This document shows, piece after piece, positions 9,497-21,414 of a stretch of DNA of 64,000 bases. Positions within the stretch are counted from its first letter, which is position 1. Every line of letters starts with the position of its first letter. The notes below the pieces were generated by a model. That model worked only from the letters and a program-made list of their open reading frames with translations. It ran no database searches and was not told the DNA's origin. The position numbers and the translations under genes were made by a program. The stretch lies in NCBI GenBank assembly GCA_009733715.1, contig WMKJ01000029.1, forward strand, positions 60,447-124,446, in the 5' to 3' direction. This DNA is from Herpomyces periplanetae. Taxonomy: Eukaryota > Ascomycota > Laboulbeniomycetes > Herpomycetales > Herpomycetaceae.

Positions 9497-10354
9497 GATT
9501 TTACCGTGTATAGATGTGTAAACGTTCACCCAAATGCATGCGTATACACTTTAAGGTGCAATAGGTAAAGTTTAAAATGGAACAATATTGATAGCGCAGC
9601 TTTTAACGATTAAGAAGTCCTGGGGGTGATATTAATATTCGGGAAGAAATAACGTTCAGTAGCACGTAATGATGGAGTGGAAAAATTTTGGAAAACGCTT
9701 GTACGCACACACACGTGTACGTACCGCCACGAGGAGAAATTAGCCCAATTAGTACGTTATAAGCGCTTCGGTACAGCCGAGTAACGCGGGGTTGAATGTA
9801 CGATAAATATTAGCCTATTAAAATAGGCCAGACTGGCGCAAGCTAACCCGATGGAGCGTAAAACGCTGAAATGCGGGTTGAAAATAAGGTTGATTTGACC
9901 CACGGGTATGCACGTATACGCACACGCACACGCACACCAAACAATTGCCCAAAAGTTCTCCAAATCCATTCTTACAAAAGAATCCTCAACGCAATCTCAA
10001 CTCATGCCATAATGATACCGCACTTGACGACAGACAAACTTCATGGTTGAGAAAACTCCGCGTAAAACTAGCCAGTTTGAAAATATTCTGCGAGAAAAAC
10101 ATTTTCAACGCGTCCCGTCGCTCTTAAATAGTCGGAAATTTGCCAAGTCCCACGTGACTCGGCTGAGCAGAGTCGGCGCGTGGCGGTGCTCTTCTCCCAC
10201 AATGCTTAGTAATGGCTTTTTTAACGAGCAACGAGAAATGAACAGCCCGAAAAGGGTTCTTGGGAAAGAAAATTAGCATTTTTTTTGTACTTATTGGCAT
10301 TTGTTGAAGTTAATCGCTCTCCTAAGGTTATATAGTCTTCAAATTTTGAAAATA
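9497..10354. other. Spacer between DGAT1 and the SCCPDH-like gene (divergent promoters)
   Basis: This 858-bp stretch has no gene. It holds CACGTG in an alternating Pu-Py run (gtacgcacacacacgtgtac, 9701-9720), about 216 bp upstream of DGAT1. A second Pu-Py run lies at about 9908-9938. A CACGTGA at 10151-10157 is about 204 bp before the SCCPDH-like start. Confidence 0.55.
10151..10157. promoter_or_regulatory. CACGTGA E-box upstream of SCCPDH-like gene
   Basis: The motif lies about 204 bp upstream of the ATG at 10355 and is followed directly by ctcgg. It is a member of the recurrent promoter motif set. Confidence 0.4.
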
Positions 10355-11829
10355 ATGGATGAAAATACTTCTCGTCAGTATGATGTAATGCTATTCGGAG
10401 TTACTGGCTATACTGGTCGTCGTGTAGCTTCTCACATTATTTCTCATTATCCATCTGATATAAAATGGGCTGTAGCTTGTCGAACTTCTAGTCATTCTAA
10501 ATGTGAAGATATTGTTCGTGATTTAAAGAATTTACCATCGGTTACTGCATCTACTCCTACTGTTATTACTTTGGAGAAAAAGTTATCATCAGAAGCTAAC
10601 AGTGAACTTGTGTCCCTTGTTAAACAAGTTCGTGTTGTGATTTCATGTGTGGGTCCCTTTCACTTATACGGGGAACCTATACTTGCAGCATGTGCTGAAT
10701 CTGGCACGCATTATCTTGATTGGTAAGCTTTCTAGATATTATTAAATGCTGTATAAAATGTATAGCTAAAATTCCATCTAGCACGGGAGAGTCTCCTTGG
10801 GTTAAAGAAATGATTCAGTTGTATGATGGTCTTGCAAAACAGAACAAGGCCATCATAATTCCTCAATGTGGGCTTGATAGTGTACCCGCTGATATAATGG
10901 TTTGGCTTCTTGCTACTCATTCGCGCGAGAAATTAAACGCCGGTCTGCGTGATGTATATAATGCATGCACTAAATTAAGGTATACACTTTCTCCGCCTCT
11001 TTCCTCTCAATTACCCTTGTCTTATGCTCATACCTCCTCGCCTTTCCCCTCTTGCTTAGCATTTTAAAGCTAACGCACATTTATCGTGTCATTTAGTGGG
11101 GGCCCTAGCGGTGGAACTATAACCACATTCCTTACACTTCTCGATTCATACTCCGTTCAAGAAGTTCACAATTCCGTAAAACCTTTTGCTCAGTCACCTA
11201 TTCCCCGTGGCCAAAATGCTGCTATTCCATCATCCCTTTTCTCCCATATTACGGGAATCCGTCGAATTCCGACTCTTGGAATCGTGACGACATTCTTCTT
11301 TGGTGACAATGACGCCGCAATCGTCGGAAGATCTTGGGGTTTACTTGACTCAGGAAATTATTACGGCCAATCATTCCGATTTGTTGAGTACTTACAAGCT
11401 AAGAGTGTACTAAAAGCCTTTTTAGTTCACGCGACAACCATATTTGCTGCATTTTTACTTTTATTCAAGCCAGTTCGAAGATTCCTCTCCATGGTTCTCA
11501 CCAAACCCGGTCACGGTCCTTCTGATGAAGATTCTAAACATTGTGCTGTCGAGTACCACTCCATTGGAAAAACGGATCTCGACAAGCATCCTGCTCCCTG
11601 CGTATCCGGGAGATTCAGGTACAGTGGGGATTCTTATACTTTAACAGGACTACTCTTAGCTGAGGCTGCCATGGTAATTTTGCGCGACTCCTCTGAGAAT
11701 TCTGCCTTTCGCAAACTCGGTGGTGGCCTTCTCACTCCGGCAACTCTTGGTCAAAGTTATGTCGATCGCCTGCGCAAGGTTGATGTTGAAATGGATGCGT
11801 GGGTTGTACCAAATCCCGTTGAGCTTTGA
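10355..11829 (+). CDS. Saccharopine dehydrogenase-like oxidoreductase (SCCPDH family)
   Basis: Three exons (10355-10722, 10782-10979, 11097-11829) give 432 aa. Introns are 59 nt (GTAAGC..CTAG) and 117 nt (GTATAC..TTAG); both joins restore conserved family sequence (YLD-C-TGESPW and KLS-GGPSGGT). The Rossmann fold starts at VMLFGVTGYTGRRVASHI. Later landmarks are SCVGPFHLYGEP, IPQCGLDSVPAD and the C-terminal GGGLLTPATLGQSYVDRL. A hydrophobic helix near AFLVHATTIFAAFLLLFKP fits the membrane or lipid-droplet association seen in this family. The proteins resemble saccharopine dehydrogenase but lack a proven substrate, so no lysine-pathway role is assigned. The ATG at 10355 begins MDENTSRQYDV. Confidence 0.88.
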
Positions 11830-12412
11830 ACAGTTTTCTCATTTCCACAATTTCCGCAACTAGCAAATATCTCTCCCCCATAGGTTATCATTCGTCGTTT
11901 ATCAAATCCTCTTATGCGAGCATTCCTAACCAAATTTCTTCCTTAATTTGTTTGTGAATAGCCTTAGATGGCACTTGTTATTACCATCATGAAATACCGC
12001 CGTTACATCTCATATGTTGGCTAATGTATTAAATCATGTTAATTAGATCTATACTGTAAAGTTTCATTGGACCATGCAATACAATTTGGCGCTTATAACC
12101 CGCACAAACTGCGCTAAGCATTAACGTGAAATCTGCATGTTGTTAACTTTACAGATGACCAATCTAAACTTAATAGGGACGGGTTCATCACCAGGGTATA
12201 AAACTTAAATTGCTTAAAAACAAAGAAGCTCAATTCCAACTTCCTGTGTGGTCAGTAAAACCGAGAAGATGAAATTTTCGACGTGGTAAACTCTAACAAA
12301 AGCCGCAAAACTAACCCAACTTACCTTACTCGTTTCTTATCGAAGAATAACTGACATCCGCAAATTTATGTATAGTGATAGAGTTGTGTGCTAACCTCAT
12401 ACCACAATAACT
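11830..12412. other. Convergent spacer SCCPDH-like / MEF2
   Basis: 583 bp between two stop codons, AT-rich, presumably both 3' UTRs. I see no gene, repeat or RNA signal. Confidence 0.5.
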
Positions 12413-15180
12413 TTACACTAATACCTCATGAAACATTGACCCCGGCAGCATCGTTCGTCGCGATGTTAACTTTGTATTTCGTGAAACAGGTTGAAACTTA
12501 TAAAACGACATGAGGTATGAGCCTCTTCCATGAGTTAGTGAGCGCAATTGTGTCGAATAATCAACCATTTCACGCAAGGGAATACCAGCAATTAAACACC
12601 GAAAGCTGTTGCTCGAACTGTCCACAGTAAACCCCCGCGAACCATTAACATCATGGTTCAATAAGGAACTGCCAAACCGATCGTTTGGTGTATATATATT
12701 TTTACCCTTCAATGGCTCTCCTGATTTTGTAACATCAACAACAGTTTGATTAGAATCTTCCCCATCAAGTGATAGAATCAAACCTCCACGACCAGAGGAT
12801 ATATCATGCATTACAGTGCCCAAATCACTCTCAGGAAGTGTGAGCACCACTTTCATAACGGGTTCGAGAATAATGATATTATTCTTGTTAAACGCACTCA
12901 TTAATGCTTTACTTGTTATATCACGGATTAAACAAGTTAACTGCGTTGGATCAATACCAGCATTATAACCGAATACTCCCTGGGATGTAAATATATCAAC
13001 GCGCACAGAATGAACGGGATACGAATAATTGGGTCCTCTCGACAATGCTGCCTGGATACCCTGGCGATATGAGTTAAGAACGGTTTCCCAAGGGAAGGGA
13101 AATATTCGACGTTGATATATGTCTGGTAAATTATCATTTAACTCGCCACTGATAGGTTCGAAATGGAGGCATAATGAATTATTGTCCGTCAGTGAAATTG
13201 ATTCGCTAACAACATTCTGCATTGTCTCATGGTGATGGGACGTAGGTAGCGCTGAATTAGATTTTAACCGTATTCGACTGGTAATTTGATGTGAGTGATC
13301 GCGAAAGACCCGTTGGGCGAAATACTCTGTAAACTCGGTTTCGTCATGGTTAATACTTTCTCGATAAGCAATTTCAATAGGCCCAACTGATACATTTGCC
13401 TTGAACTCACGTATTAATCTATCCAAGGCAATTTCCAGATGTAGATGGCCCATACCGGCTATTTGTGTGTAACCAGATTCCTGGTCGTTCATTATTCGCA
13501 AGCTTGGATCTTCTTGCGATAATATCTTCAAGGTTTGATTCATAAACTTTTCATCTGCTAAGCTCTTTGGTTGAATTGATGCATAAAACGCCGCAGGTGG
13601 AGTAGAAATTGGCAATAAAGACAAATCTCTAACTGGTTTCATTGTATCGTCCCGCGTACGGCCTGACATTCTCCCAAAACCAACTGGGCAAATCAACGTA
13701 TCCCCGGTTTCTGTGTACTGGAGTCCCTCAATAGCACCAATTTCCCCGTATTGCATTTCATCGCAATCTAGAGTACGAGATGCATTAACCCGAAGTAATC
13801 GCGTCACCTTTTCCCAGCGTCTTGATTTTGTATTGTAGAGTAGTGTGTGTCGTTTAAGTGAACCAGAGTAAATGCGAACAAATACGAGCATTCCACGATG
13901 AGGATCGTGAACTGCCTTAAAGGCCAACAAACAGCAACTTAACTTGGGTAACTTTGTTGAAACGTTTGCCAATTGATCGGTATTAAGACAAATTCCAGTT
14001 GAATTCACCGTGAGTTTAGCTTGTTGCTCTCCAATTCGTAAAGGGATATCACAACGTTCCAAAGGGGATGGTAATAGCTCTACTATAGCGTCCAGAAGTG
14101 GTTGAACGCCTATGTTTCTATAACTAGCGCCGCAAAATATGGCTACTAAACTTTGTCTTTCATGAAGTGTACATTTGCGCAAAGATCTCCAAATATCATG
14201 AGCAAATATAGCTAGATAATCTTGGTTCAAATTAAAAAATGTTTCAACTAATGTATCATCGTAATCCGTGAGTAGTTCAACTAATGCTTTACGTGCTCTA
14301 ACCATTTCATCGGCCATAAAATTATCATATTCAAACAAGTCAGACAATGGTATCGACTTAACAAGTGATCCATCGGTAGATTCTAGCCATTGTAAGGCAT
14401 TCAGTGATATAACATCGGCTACTCCGATAAATTTTCGGGATATAGAACTATACCAAGGAATCTGACATATGGCTGGTCTTACGTTTAATCTGGCCGCAAT
14501 TTGGCGTAGCGAAGTAGAAAATGAAGCGCCAGTTCGGTCCATTTTATTGACATAGATAATTCGAGGTATTCCATAGTTAGAAGCCTGTCGCCAAACTTGT
14601 TCAGTTTGAGCTTCAACACCAGCAACGGCATCAAGAATACACACAGCACCATCTAGAACGCGCAAGGAACGGACTACTTCGAAGTTAAAATCGGCGTGAC
14701 CGGGAGTATCAATTAAGTTAATTTGAAAATTTAATGGATTAGTTCTTTGGTCAGTAACACAATTGATATTTTTTGCTCTTGAAGCAAAACTTTCTCTTGG
14801 CCAGTGAAAAGTAACTGCGGCAGATTGAACAGTTATACCACGTTCACGTTCACTGGCTAAAAAGTCAGTTACCGTAGATCCATCGTCAACATTTCCAATT
14901 TGTTTTGTGAATCCACCATAATATAGCATACGTTCAGTGGTGGTGGTTTTTCCCTTAAGTTTATAAATCCTTCATTAAACAGAACGTAAAATAAATATCA
15001 AGCATCAATTAAAAGCATATCCAACTTCCGAGGAAATTAATCACGTACAGCATCAATATGGGCAATTATTCCAATATTTCGAATTTCCCAAGTCGACGTT
15101 GAACACGCCCATAACCATTTAATTGATCGACTAAAGTCCTTTCTGTGCAATCGGACATTAAAAATTACAGAGAACACCAT
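12413..15180 (-). CDS. MEF2: Mitochondrial elongation factor G2 (ribosome-releasing factor 2)
   Basis: Two exons, 15049-15180 and 12413-14953 (minus), give 890 aa. The 95-nt intron (GTACGT..TTAAG) splits the P-loop exactly between DA and GKTTTTER. Exon 1 encodes a 40-residue basic, hydroxylated leader, a plausible mitochondrial presequence, ending in RNIGIIAHIDA. GTPase motifs follow: TVTDFLASERERGITVQSAA, DTPGHADF and NKMD. Domain II, the EF-G domain IV-V region and the LSDLGTVMHDISSGRGG-like element (here ESDLGTVMHDISSGRGG) complete a full-length factor. Resemblance to GFM2/Mef2 favours ribosome recycling with RRF over translocation (Mef1). It diverges from VPS17. Confidence 0.9.
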
Positions 15181-15539
15181 TGTAATAATGATAAATTGAG
15201 TAATGTCAGTTGATAAACCAATTAATCACAAAATATTTTCCAAATCTTGTTAACTTTGGCTCAAGAACGCGAATTTTGAACATCCAACACATTGTCACAT
15301 GACTGTTTCGGAGCCGTCTACTTTGTAATCACGTGATACACGGAATGGATTTCGTCGAGATTGACGTGTATACGAGAAATGAAGAGGTTTGTATAGGCAG
15401 TATTTTGCTTATGAGGCGAATTATACATGATTGGGATTGAATTAAATGAGAAATTAAGGCAAAGAATTAGTTGATCGATTATTTTTATCTTGTACAAGAC
15501 TATATTAATTAGGGAAAGCTACCTTAAGGCCGAAATCGA
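15181..15539. promoter_or_regulatory. Divergent promoter MEF2 / VPS17
   Basis: A 359-bp shared intergenic region. It contains the perfect palindrome TCACGTGA at 15329-15336, about 149 bp from MEF2 and 204-211 bp from VPS17. The rest is AT-rich with nothing recognised. Confidence 0.5.
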
Positions 15540-17659
15540 ATGGACTATACTACATCCTTTGACGATGAATCAGGTTCTCCCCAAGAAAGTTCACCCTGGG
15601 CGAATATTCCATCATCATCAGGTTTACCATACTCAAAATCATTATTACAACAACAGAGTCAATCTCAGCTAAATTCACAGTCTCAGTCACATTCACAACA
15701 GCTGCAGCAAACAGATCAACATGAAGAATTTGTCAAGGAAGATTGCATGAATGATAATAGTGGTGGTAATGATGTTGGGGATAATTTACAAGATTCTAGT
15801 CGGGAATCATCAAAAGATCCATTTTTACACGCTGAAAGTGCTGTGGATAATTTACATGATGAAGTAGAAGATTCGAATATTGGAGAAACAAAAACGCATA
15901 GGATATCGATTAACGGGCCCGATAATGATGAACCAGTGTCAAAGGTAACTAAGCCATCGGATAAAAGAGATACGGATCACAGAATAACTACATCGAACTA
16001 TACTGCACCACGACTCCAAGCCAAAGTAACAAGCTTGGAGCGAATGGATCGAAAAAATCCCATTATAAGATTCGACGTTTACGTATGTACTATCTTACAT
16101 CAGTGACTTGCTAACGAACGCAGCTATACACTAGCTTGCGCGTAAGTTTACACGAGTTAAAGTGAATTGGAATACTTTATCCTTTATACATTTAACTTGC
16201 TTACTATGAGAATGATTGATTAACTTAACCTTATAGACTAATTTACCCAATTTCCGAACCACACAATATCGTGATATAAGTCGTACTCACGTTGAATTTA
16301 TTCGGCTTGCTGAACATTTAGGTTCAGCAAATCCAGAAGCATTCGTTCCGGCTGTACCACCAAGTTCCTCATCAGCTGGTATAGGAACCAGTGAGGATGA
16401 ACAGAGGGTTAAAAGTTGGATGCAAAGATGGCTTAATTTGGTATTTTCAAATGCTATACTAATGAACGATACGGAAATTATGTACTTTGTGGAAACCGAT
16501 TTTGGCTATAGCCCGGTAATGCGCCCTAAGCCGCCGGCGACAGGAATGCGACGGAAAATGTTAAAACAATTTGCCCCACCGCCGGATCCATCACCTGAAC
16601 TTTTAAGTGCGCGACCGCGGGTTAAATTGTTTCATTTAGCCGTACAGAATTGCGCCAATAAGTTAGAACGACTCATTAAGTATCGGAGAGGTACGTGAGT
16701 TTAGACAATGAAAGCATGGGTGAATAATGAGCATGTTTAACATATTTTATTGAACAGGTTTAGGACTAGCGGAGACTGAACTAGGTGTAGAATTAGCACA
16801 TACAGATAGATTGGAGAATCATGCTGGATTGGCTAATGCATTCAAACGCCTTGGTAAAGTAATCGAAATAACGGGAGATTTGCACGCTGCTCAAGGAACA
16901 GCTGAAGCTACGACGCTAGGAGATACGCTAAATTATACGGCAGAAAACGCCTATTTGGTAAAGGAAACGCTAACAAATCGACAAATATTTTTACGGGAAC
17001 ATTTACATGCGCAAAAAGCCCTACGAGCTAAATTAACGGCTGCTGACCGACTTAAGACGTCAACAAACGTACGACGTAGCAAAGTTGACGAAGCTATAGC
17101 TGCGCTAGAGGAAGCGAGGGGCAACGAAAGCCAATTAGCCGTCCGGAACCAGCGTATAACAACATGCTTAATTGGAGAGTATCGGAGTTGGGTAGAGTTA
17201 ACGTGTGAAGATCTTTCGATAGCATTACGGGAGTATGTAATGCGGCAAATTGAAGCCGAAAGACACACATTAGCTAGGCTTGAGAGCGTTCGACCCGATG
17301 TCCGATCAATTGACGCTTCGGGTGGATTATCGCGGTTAGGCCGTAACGTCCCGGCTGATCAGCGTCGAATTAATCTTGCGAATAGTCAAGGACCTAAAGG
17401 TGACGCATGGAGCGGAATACCACGTCGTAAAGTAGAAGGGTCAAGTTCACGGCCCATTAGTGCTTTGGGGATAGGGTCAAGTTCACACGATGGACAAGTT
17501 GGTGAAGTAGGTGAAGCAAATTGTGGATCATCAATAAAGGGAAATGTTAGAGGGATGAGTGGAGGATCAATTTACGGTGTTATTGGGAATTCCGATGATA
17601 ACGAGGACAAAGTTGACGCACGCAGTGCAGTGAGTCGATTAGCTACAACGGTTCCTTAA
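15540..17659 (+). CDS. VPS17: VPS17-like retromer sorting nexin (PX-BAR)
   Basis: Three exons (15540-16082, 16237-16690, 16758-17659) give 632 aa. Introns are 154 nt (GTATGT..ATAG) and 67 nt (GTACGT..ACAG). The first ~170 residues are Ser/Gln/Asn-rich and disordered-looking. The PX domain begins NPIIRFDVYTNLPNFRTTQY and contains ANPEAFVPAVPP and VETDFGYSP. The latter, with the following PPATGMRRKMLKQF, is characteristic of Vps17 rather than Vps5. A long helical BAR region occupies about residues 330-560. Vps17 pairs with Vps5 to tubulate endosomes for retromer cargo return to the Golgi. The tail is Gly/Ser-rich. Confidence 0.9.
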
Positions 17660-18010
17660 TAAAGGACGTACTGCTGGAAAAAGGTCGATAGAAGGGAATG
17701 AAAGAGGAGAGGGAAGGGGAAGGAAAATTTGATGAATTGGGGAGTAGGGTAGGGTAGGGTAGGGTGGGATAGGATAAAGACTGTATGTAAAATGACGGAT
17801 ATGGGAAGAGAAAGATAGTGTAGGCAGAGCAAAGGAGACAGGTAACAAGTATAAATAAATAGACATATATAGATATAGAAACGAGTATATATATCAAGCA
17901 AGGAGGAGGGAGAAAGGAGACGGAAACAGAAAGGATGTGAATGAGGGTAATGGTCGAAGGAATATATGAAGAGTGGGAGGTGATAAAACAGATGTATGAA
18001 AACATTGGAT
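17660..18010. other. Convergent purine-rich spacer VPS17 / CPSF6-like, with G-quadruplex motif
   Basis: 351 bp between two stop codons. The plus strand is almost pure A/G over long runs. It contains four TAGGG units plus a fifth GGG at 17745-17768. No gene is credible here; open frames on the minus strand reflect the lack of stops in C/T-rich sequence. Confidence 0.6.
17745..17768 (+). repeat. (TAGGG)4 + TGGG, potential G-quadruplex
   Basis: Four tandem TAGGG pentamers followed by TGGGA. Five GGG runs spaced by one or two bases meet the usual G-quadruplex pattern on the plus strand, downstream of VPS17. Confidence 0.75.
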
Positions 18011-19825
18011 TTACTCAGGACGGGGACGTTTAGCTCCATGGGGATTCCATGATGTATCGACAGAACCTGAAGAGACAGCGGCAGCGGCAGCAGCAGCAGC
18101 GGCGGCGGCGGCGGCGGGAGTTGGGGCGGACTGAGGAACTTGATTTGGGGCAAAGAAAGCCGGATTAAAGTAAGGTTGATTGGGAAAATCTGTAGAATGA
18201 ATAGTTAGGAAAATGATGTAAGGATAAGGGAAACCGAGGAGAGTGGTGATGATGTCGAACAAACAATCGAGGAAATTAAGTCGAACTTACTCATTCCCAT
18301 ATTAAGACCAGCCATATTTCCTACGGGAATTCCCATTCCAGCCATACCAGGCATACCAGGCATTCCCATACCACCCATCATGTTTGGTGGCATACCAGTT
18401 CCCGGACCAGCTCCACCGCCAGACCTACCACGTTGGTTTGGACCAGCAGGTCCACCAACAGAAGATCCTGGACCTGGACCACCACGAGGGAAATTGGGCA
18501 TCATTCCACCTCTAGCAAAATTTCCAAAATTATTCATAGAAGGGTTAGACATTGGATTAGCAGGGTTTGGAAAGTTCATATTAGCATTTTGATTAAATGG
18601 AGATGCACCATTCATCATAGGACCACCAGCACCAGGAGGCATTTGAGATGGATTAGAAAAGTTTCGATTTGGATGAAAATTGACACCTCCAGCACCCGTA
18701 TTTCCACCCATAGCACCAGGATTCATCATACCGGCTCTATGGCCATTTTGCATGGCACCACGATTGCGAAAGTTTCCAGGAAAGTTACACGCAGCAGCAG
18801 CTGCAACAGCAGCGGCGGCAGGATTATGAGGGCCATGCATGACAGCGCCCATGTTTCTTGCTTGATCACGATTTCGATTTGGAACATCCTTTGGTAAGGT
18901 TCGATAAGGATTTGGAATAGCGGGATGGAAGGTTGCCGTATGTTTCTTTCCCGAAGGTTTATCGTCAGTGAAGTCAGTAAGGGAATCAATTTTACGTTTA
19001 ACAGCGGTAGCGGCTTGAGGTGTTAAAAATTCAAGAAACACTTGGCTGTTATTATCATAATCATCATCATTGGACAAATGTATAGGTTGGCACATACGCA
19101 CATGTGCAGGCAAGTTCATAATGAGAAAAAAAAAGGTTAACATTCCGCGTTTTGCACAAGGACACAAGCAAGTAACAAACTCCGCGAACCTTTGCACGCA
19201 CTAATAAGAATCACAGCAAATGTCTAGCAATCACTTACCCTTTACTTTTCCCGTTAACTTTATGTTCGTTAAAACTTATTTCTTTAAGTTCACACTCGCA
19301 TTCGCAAGATTTAATCCATCCACGTATATCTTCCTCCGTTGTCCACCAGTGTAAATCGTTAACTAATAATGCAGACATGGCACCCGCATCCACAGGCCGA
19401 TCATCAACGGCCTCTTTCTGTTTCTCCATATTAGTGTGAGGCAGAGTGGAATTGCTTGAAAATTGCGCGCTTGTTGTATCATTAGAGCTACCTCTTGCAG
19501 CATTACCGTTAGCATTACCACCACTATTTCCATTACCACTTCCATTACCACCACTTGGATTAAAATTTCCGCTGTTAACTTCACTCGCATTTACCATCTT
19601 GTTATTAGCATCAACTGTAGATCTCGTACCACTCCCACTTAATGATTCTTCCACACTTTTAGCCGTTCCTGATCCAGCTATAGACGGTCCGGTTGAACCA
19701 GATGTGGTTGAAGTTCCGAGAGTCCCGCTCTCGTCATTCTTGACGTTATCACCGCTTGTGGAATTGTCAAACTGTTCATTTCCATCATCCCCATAGATAT
19801 CGATATCAAAATTATCTTCGTACAT
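18011..19825 (-). CDS. CPSF6/CFIm68-like RRM protein
   Basis: Three exons on the minus strand (19239-19825, 18291-19045, 18011-18189) give 506 aa. Introns are 193 nt (GTAAGT..ACAG) and 101 nt (GTAAGT..ACAG). After an acidic then Gly/Asn/Ser-rich N-terminus comes one RRM (about residues 150-215). It has RNP2 ALLVNDL, the telltale HWWTTEEDIRGW and RNP1 KVNGKSKGQVFLEF. LxWWTTxEDL is typical of CPSF6/CPSF7, the large subunit of cleavage factor Im in mRNA 3'-end processing. Downstream is a long Met/Gly/Pro/Asn-rich low-complexity region, a 13-residue polyalanine run and the short end AKRPRPE. The metazoan Arg/Ser domain is absent. It may be a generic RRM cousin. Confidence 0.82.
18078..18118 (-). 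repeat. GCN trinucleotide repeat encoding polyalanine
   Basis: An imperfect run of gcn codons (plus strand gcagc/ggc/ggcggc) encodes 13 consecutive alanines near the end of the CPSF6-like protein. Such repeats often vary in length. Confidence 0.75.
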
Positions 19826-19856
19826 ATCTCCACGAAATTGATTTTTAAGGTTAACG

Positions 19857-19875
19857 ATATATATATATATATATC
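19857..19875. repeat. (AT)n microsatellite
   Basis: A run of alternating A and T (ata-tat) of about 18 bases, 32 bp upstream of the CPSF6-like start codon. Confidence 0.85.
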
Positions 19876-20877
19876 TTAACCGAATGACCGTAAGCTCGAG
19901 TGAGAGTAATAAATGTATCTACACTTTGAGCTATCGCTTTAATCCACGATACTTAATACGAATTGATATAAAAAGATAATCACTCTTGTATTTTCCCACA
20001 CGTACACGCACCCACCATAAGAGTCCTTCCACAAAACGCCGCGCGCTAACGTTTTGATACAATTTCACTAAATAGAGGGGATTGCTCACCGAACGATCAC
20101 CACCCCACCACAACGCTGCCACCTTGCCTAAAACAACCCCCCCAGTTAAATAAAATCTTCCACAAAATCGCGTCAACTTTGATTTCACGATGAAATAAAA
20201 TAATTAAAATCCCCAACTTTCAACTATATTCAACACCATAAACGGTATTAAACAAGCCTACGCGTTTCTTCCTGGATTTTCTCTTTTTTAAAAAACCCGA
20301 AAAAATTCCCCTCCTAATCAGAATCCTTCAATTTTTCTGTAAAATGAGCGTGTCGATAATGTACCAATATAATCTTTTCCAAGATAAATCTTCAATGCGA
20401 TATTCTTTCGACTCCCCGGATAAATATATCTTCCGATCGTCTTGCAAATGTTGTTCCGTATATTAACCGAAAGCGCGTTTTACTGATACGTGAGAGGTCG
20501 GTACGACGGGGGCAACTGAAACTGGTTGTATATAACTTTTTCCGTAAACTGTCTGTAATAAGCGCGTGATAGCTGAGTTTCGTTTTTGGAATGATAATAC
20601 CGAATCAAATAATTTCCCTTCGAATACCATACTAACAAATCCCTTTAATATTAAACTTCACCCCGTGCAAAAAAATAGTATAATATAAGGAAAACTTTCC
20701 CAACGTCTCTTCTCTCCTCTGCACCCCACCACCTTTCCTCCTTTATTCTCCACCATCCCGTATTATCTAATCCGCCTCTGACCGCCCTTCACGTGCCCCG
20801 CCCTCCCCATCCGCCATCACCTGACTCGCCGCTGACATAATTTCATTACTAATCCTCTGGCGACGTGTCGGCCTTGT

Positions 20878-20883
20878 CACGTG
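20878..20883. promoter_or_regulatory. CACGTG E-box upstream of SSS1
   Basis: The sequence gtCACGTGga lies 187-192 bp upstream of the SSS1 ATG. A second CACGTG is at 20790-20795. Function is inferred from recurrence. Confidence 0.4.
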
Positions 20884-21069
20884 GATTTTCCGTTAAGTTG
20901 TGAGACGATTATTTAGGGGAGAAGGAAGATCACGATAGTTCTACGCGATTATTTTCATCTATTTCACTTTTTTTTTAATTCTGTTCTATACGGGGGGGTT
21001 TTTTGAACGGGTGTGCGCGTGCTTAAAATATTTTCAGTTTAATCTTTTTATTATACGCAGCTTTTAAAT

Positions 21070-21414
21070 ATGTCGGACCAAATTCGTGAATTCATAAGTA
21101 TTCCCAAGGTTTTTATTACTGATGGAACACAATTTTTACGCCGGTGTACTAAACGTACGTTCTCTCCTCGGGATTTATTTGTTCATAAATTTCTTCTTTA
21201 CTTACTCTCTTCATCATTATTCTTCTCTACAGCCGATAAACGAGAATTTCTGAGAGTTTGCCAGGCTGTTGGTGTGGGCTTTATGATCATGGGTACTATC
21301 AGCTACTTTGTCAAATTAAGTATGCTTCGTTTAAATTTCCTCTTATTATTCCCTCCACTCATCTTACTTACATTTACAGTTCATATTCCCGTCAATCGAA
21401 TCCTCGTTAGTTGA
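21070..21414 (+). CDS. SSS1: SSS1/Sec61-gamma translocon subunit
   Basis: Three short exons (21070-21154, 21233-21319, 21380-21414) give exactly 68 aa, the usual Sec61-gamma length. Introns are 78 nt (GTACGT..TACAG) and 60 nt (GTATGC..TACAG). The spliced protein contains the family core: an amphipathic helix, then RRCTKPDKREF, then the single membrane helix with GFMIMGTISYFVKL and the end IHIPVNRILVS. Sss1 is the tail-anchored clamp subunit of the Sec61 protein channel in the ER membrane. Both joins are fixed by the conserved TKPD and KLIHIP sequences. The gene cannot be read as one open frame. Confidence 0.95.
   Translation: MSDQIREFISIPKVFITDGTQFLRRCTKRTFSPRDLFVHKFLLYLLSSSLFFSTADKREFLRVCQAVGVGFMIMGTISYFVKLSMLRLNFLLLFPPLILLTFTVHIPVNRILVS

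Larger units (their letters stand above)
19826..21069. other. Divergent spacer CPSF6-like / SSS1
   Basis: 1244 bp without a gene. It holds an (AT)n microsatellite at about 19857-19874 just upstream of the CPSF6-like start and C/T-rich tracts at about 20690-20770. Two CACGTG motifs (20790-20795 and 20878-20883) lie about 280 and 190 bp before SSS1. A G7/T6 block sits near 20993-21006. Confidence 0.55.

Noticed and set aside
15076-15158. Alternative MEF2 start ATG at 15158 (MSDCTERTLVDQ)
   Set aside because: It reads in the wrong frame and meets a stop before the GTPase motif; the ATG at 15180 is in frame with RNIGIIAHIDA.
17745-17768. Internal telomere repeat
   Set aside because: Only four pentamers, unit TAGGG rather than the common TTAGGG, and it sits between two intact genes; kept only as a G-quadruplex motif.
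17643-18153. Overlapping minus-strand open frames of 75-165 codons
   Set aside because: They are products of the stop-poor C/T-rich strand and overlap the real end of the CPSF6-like gene.
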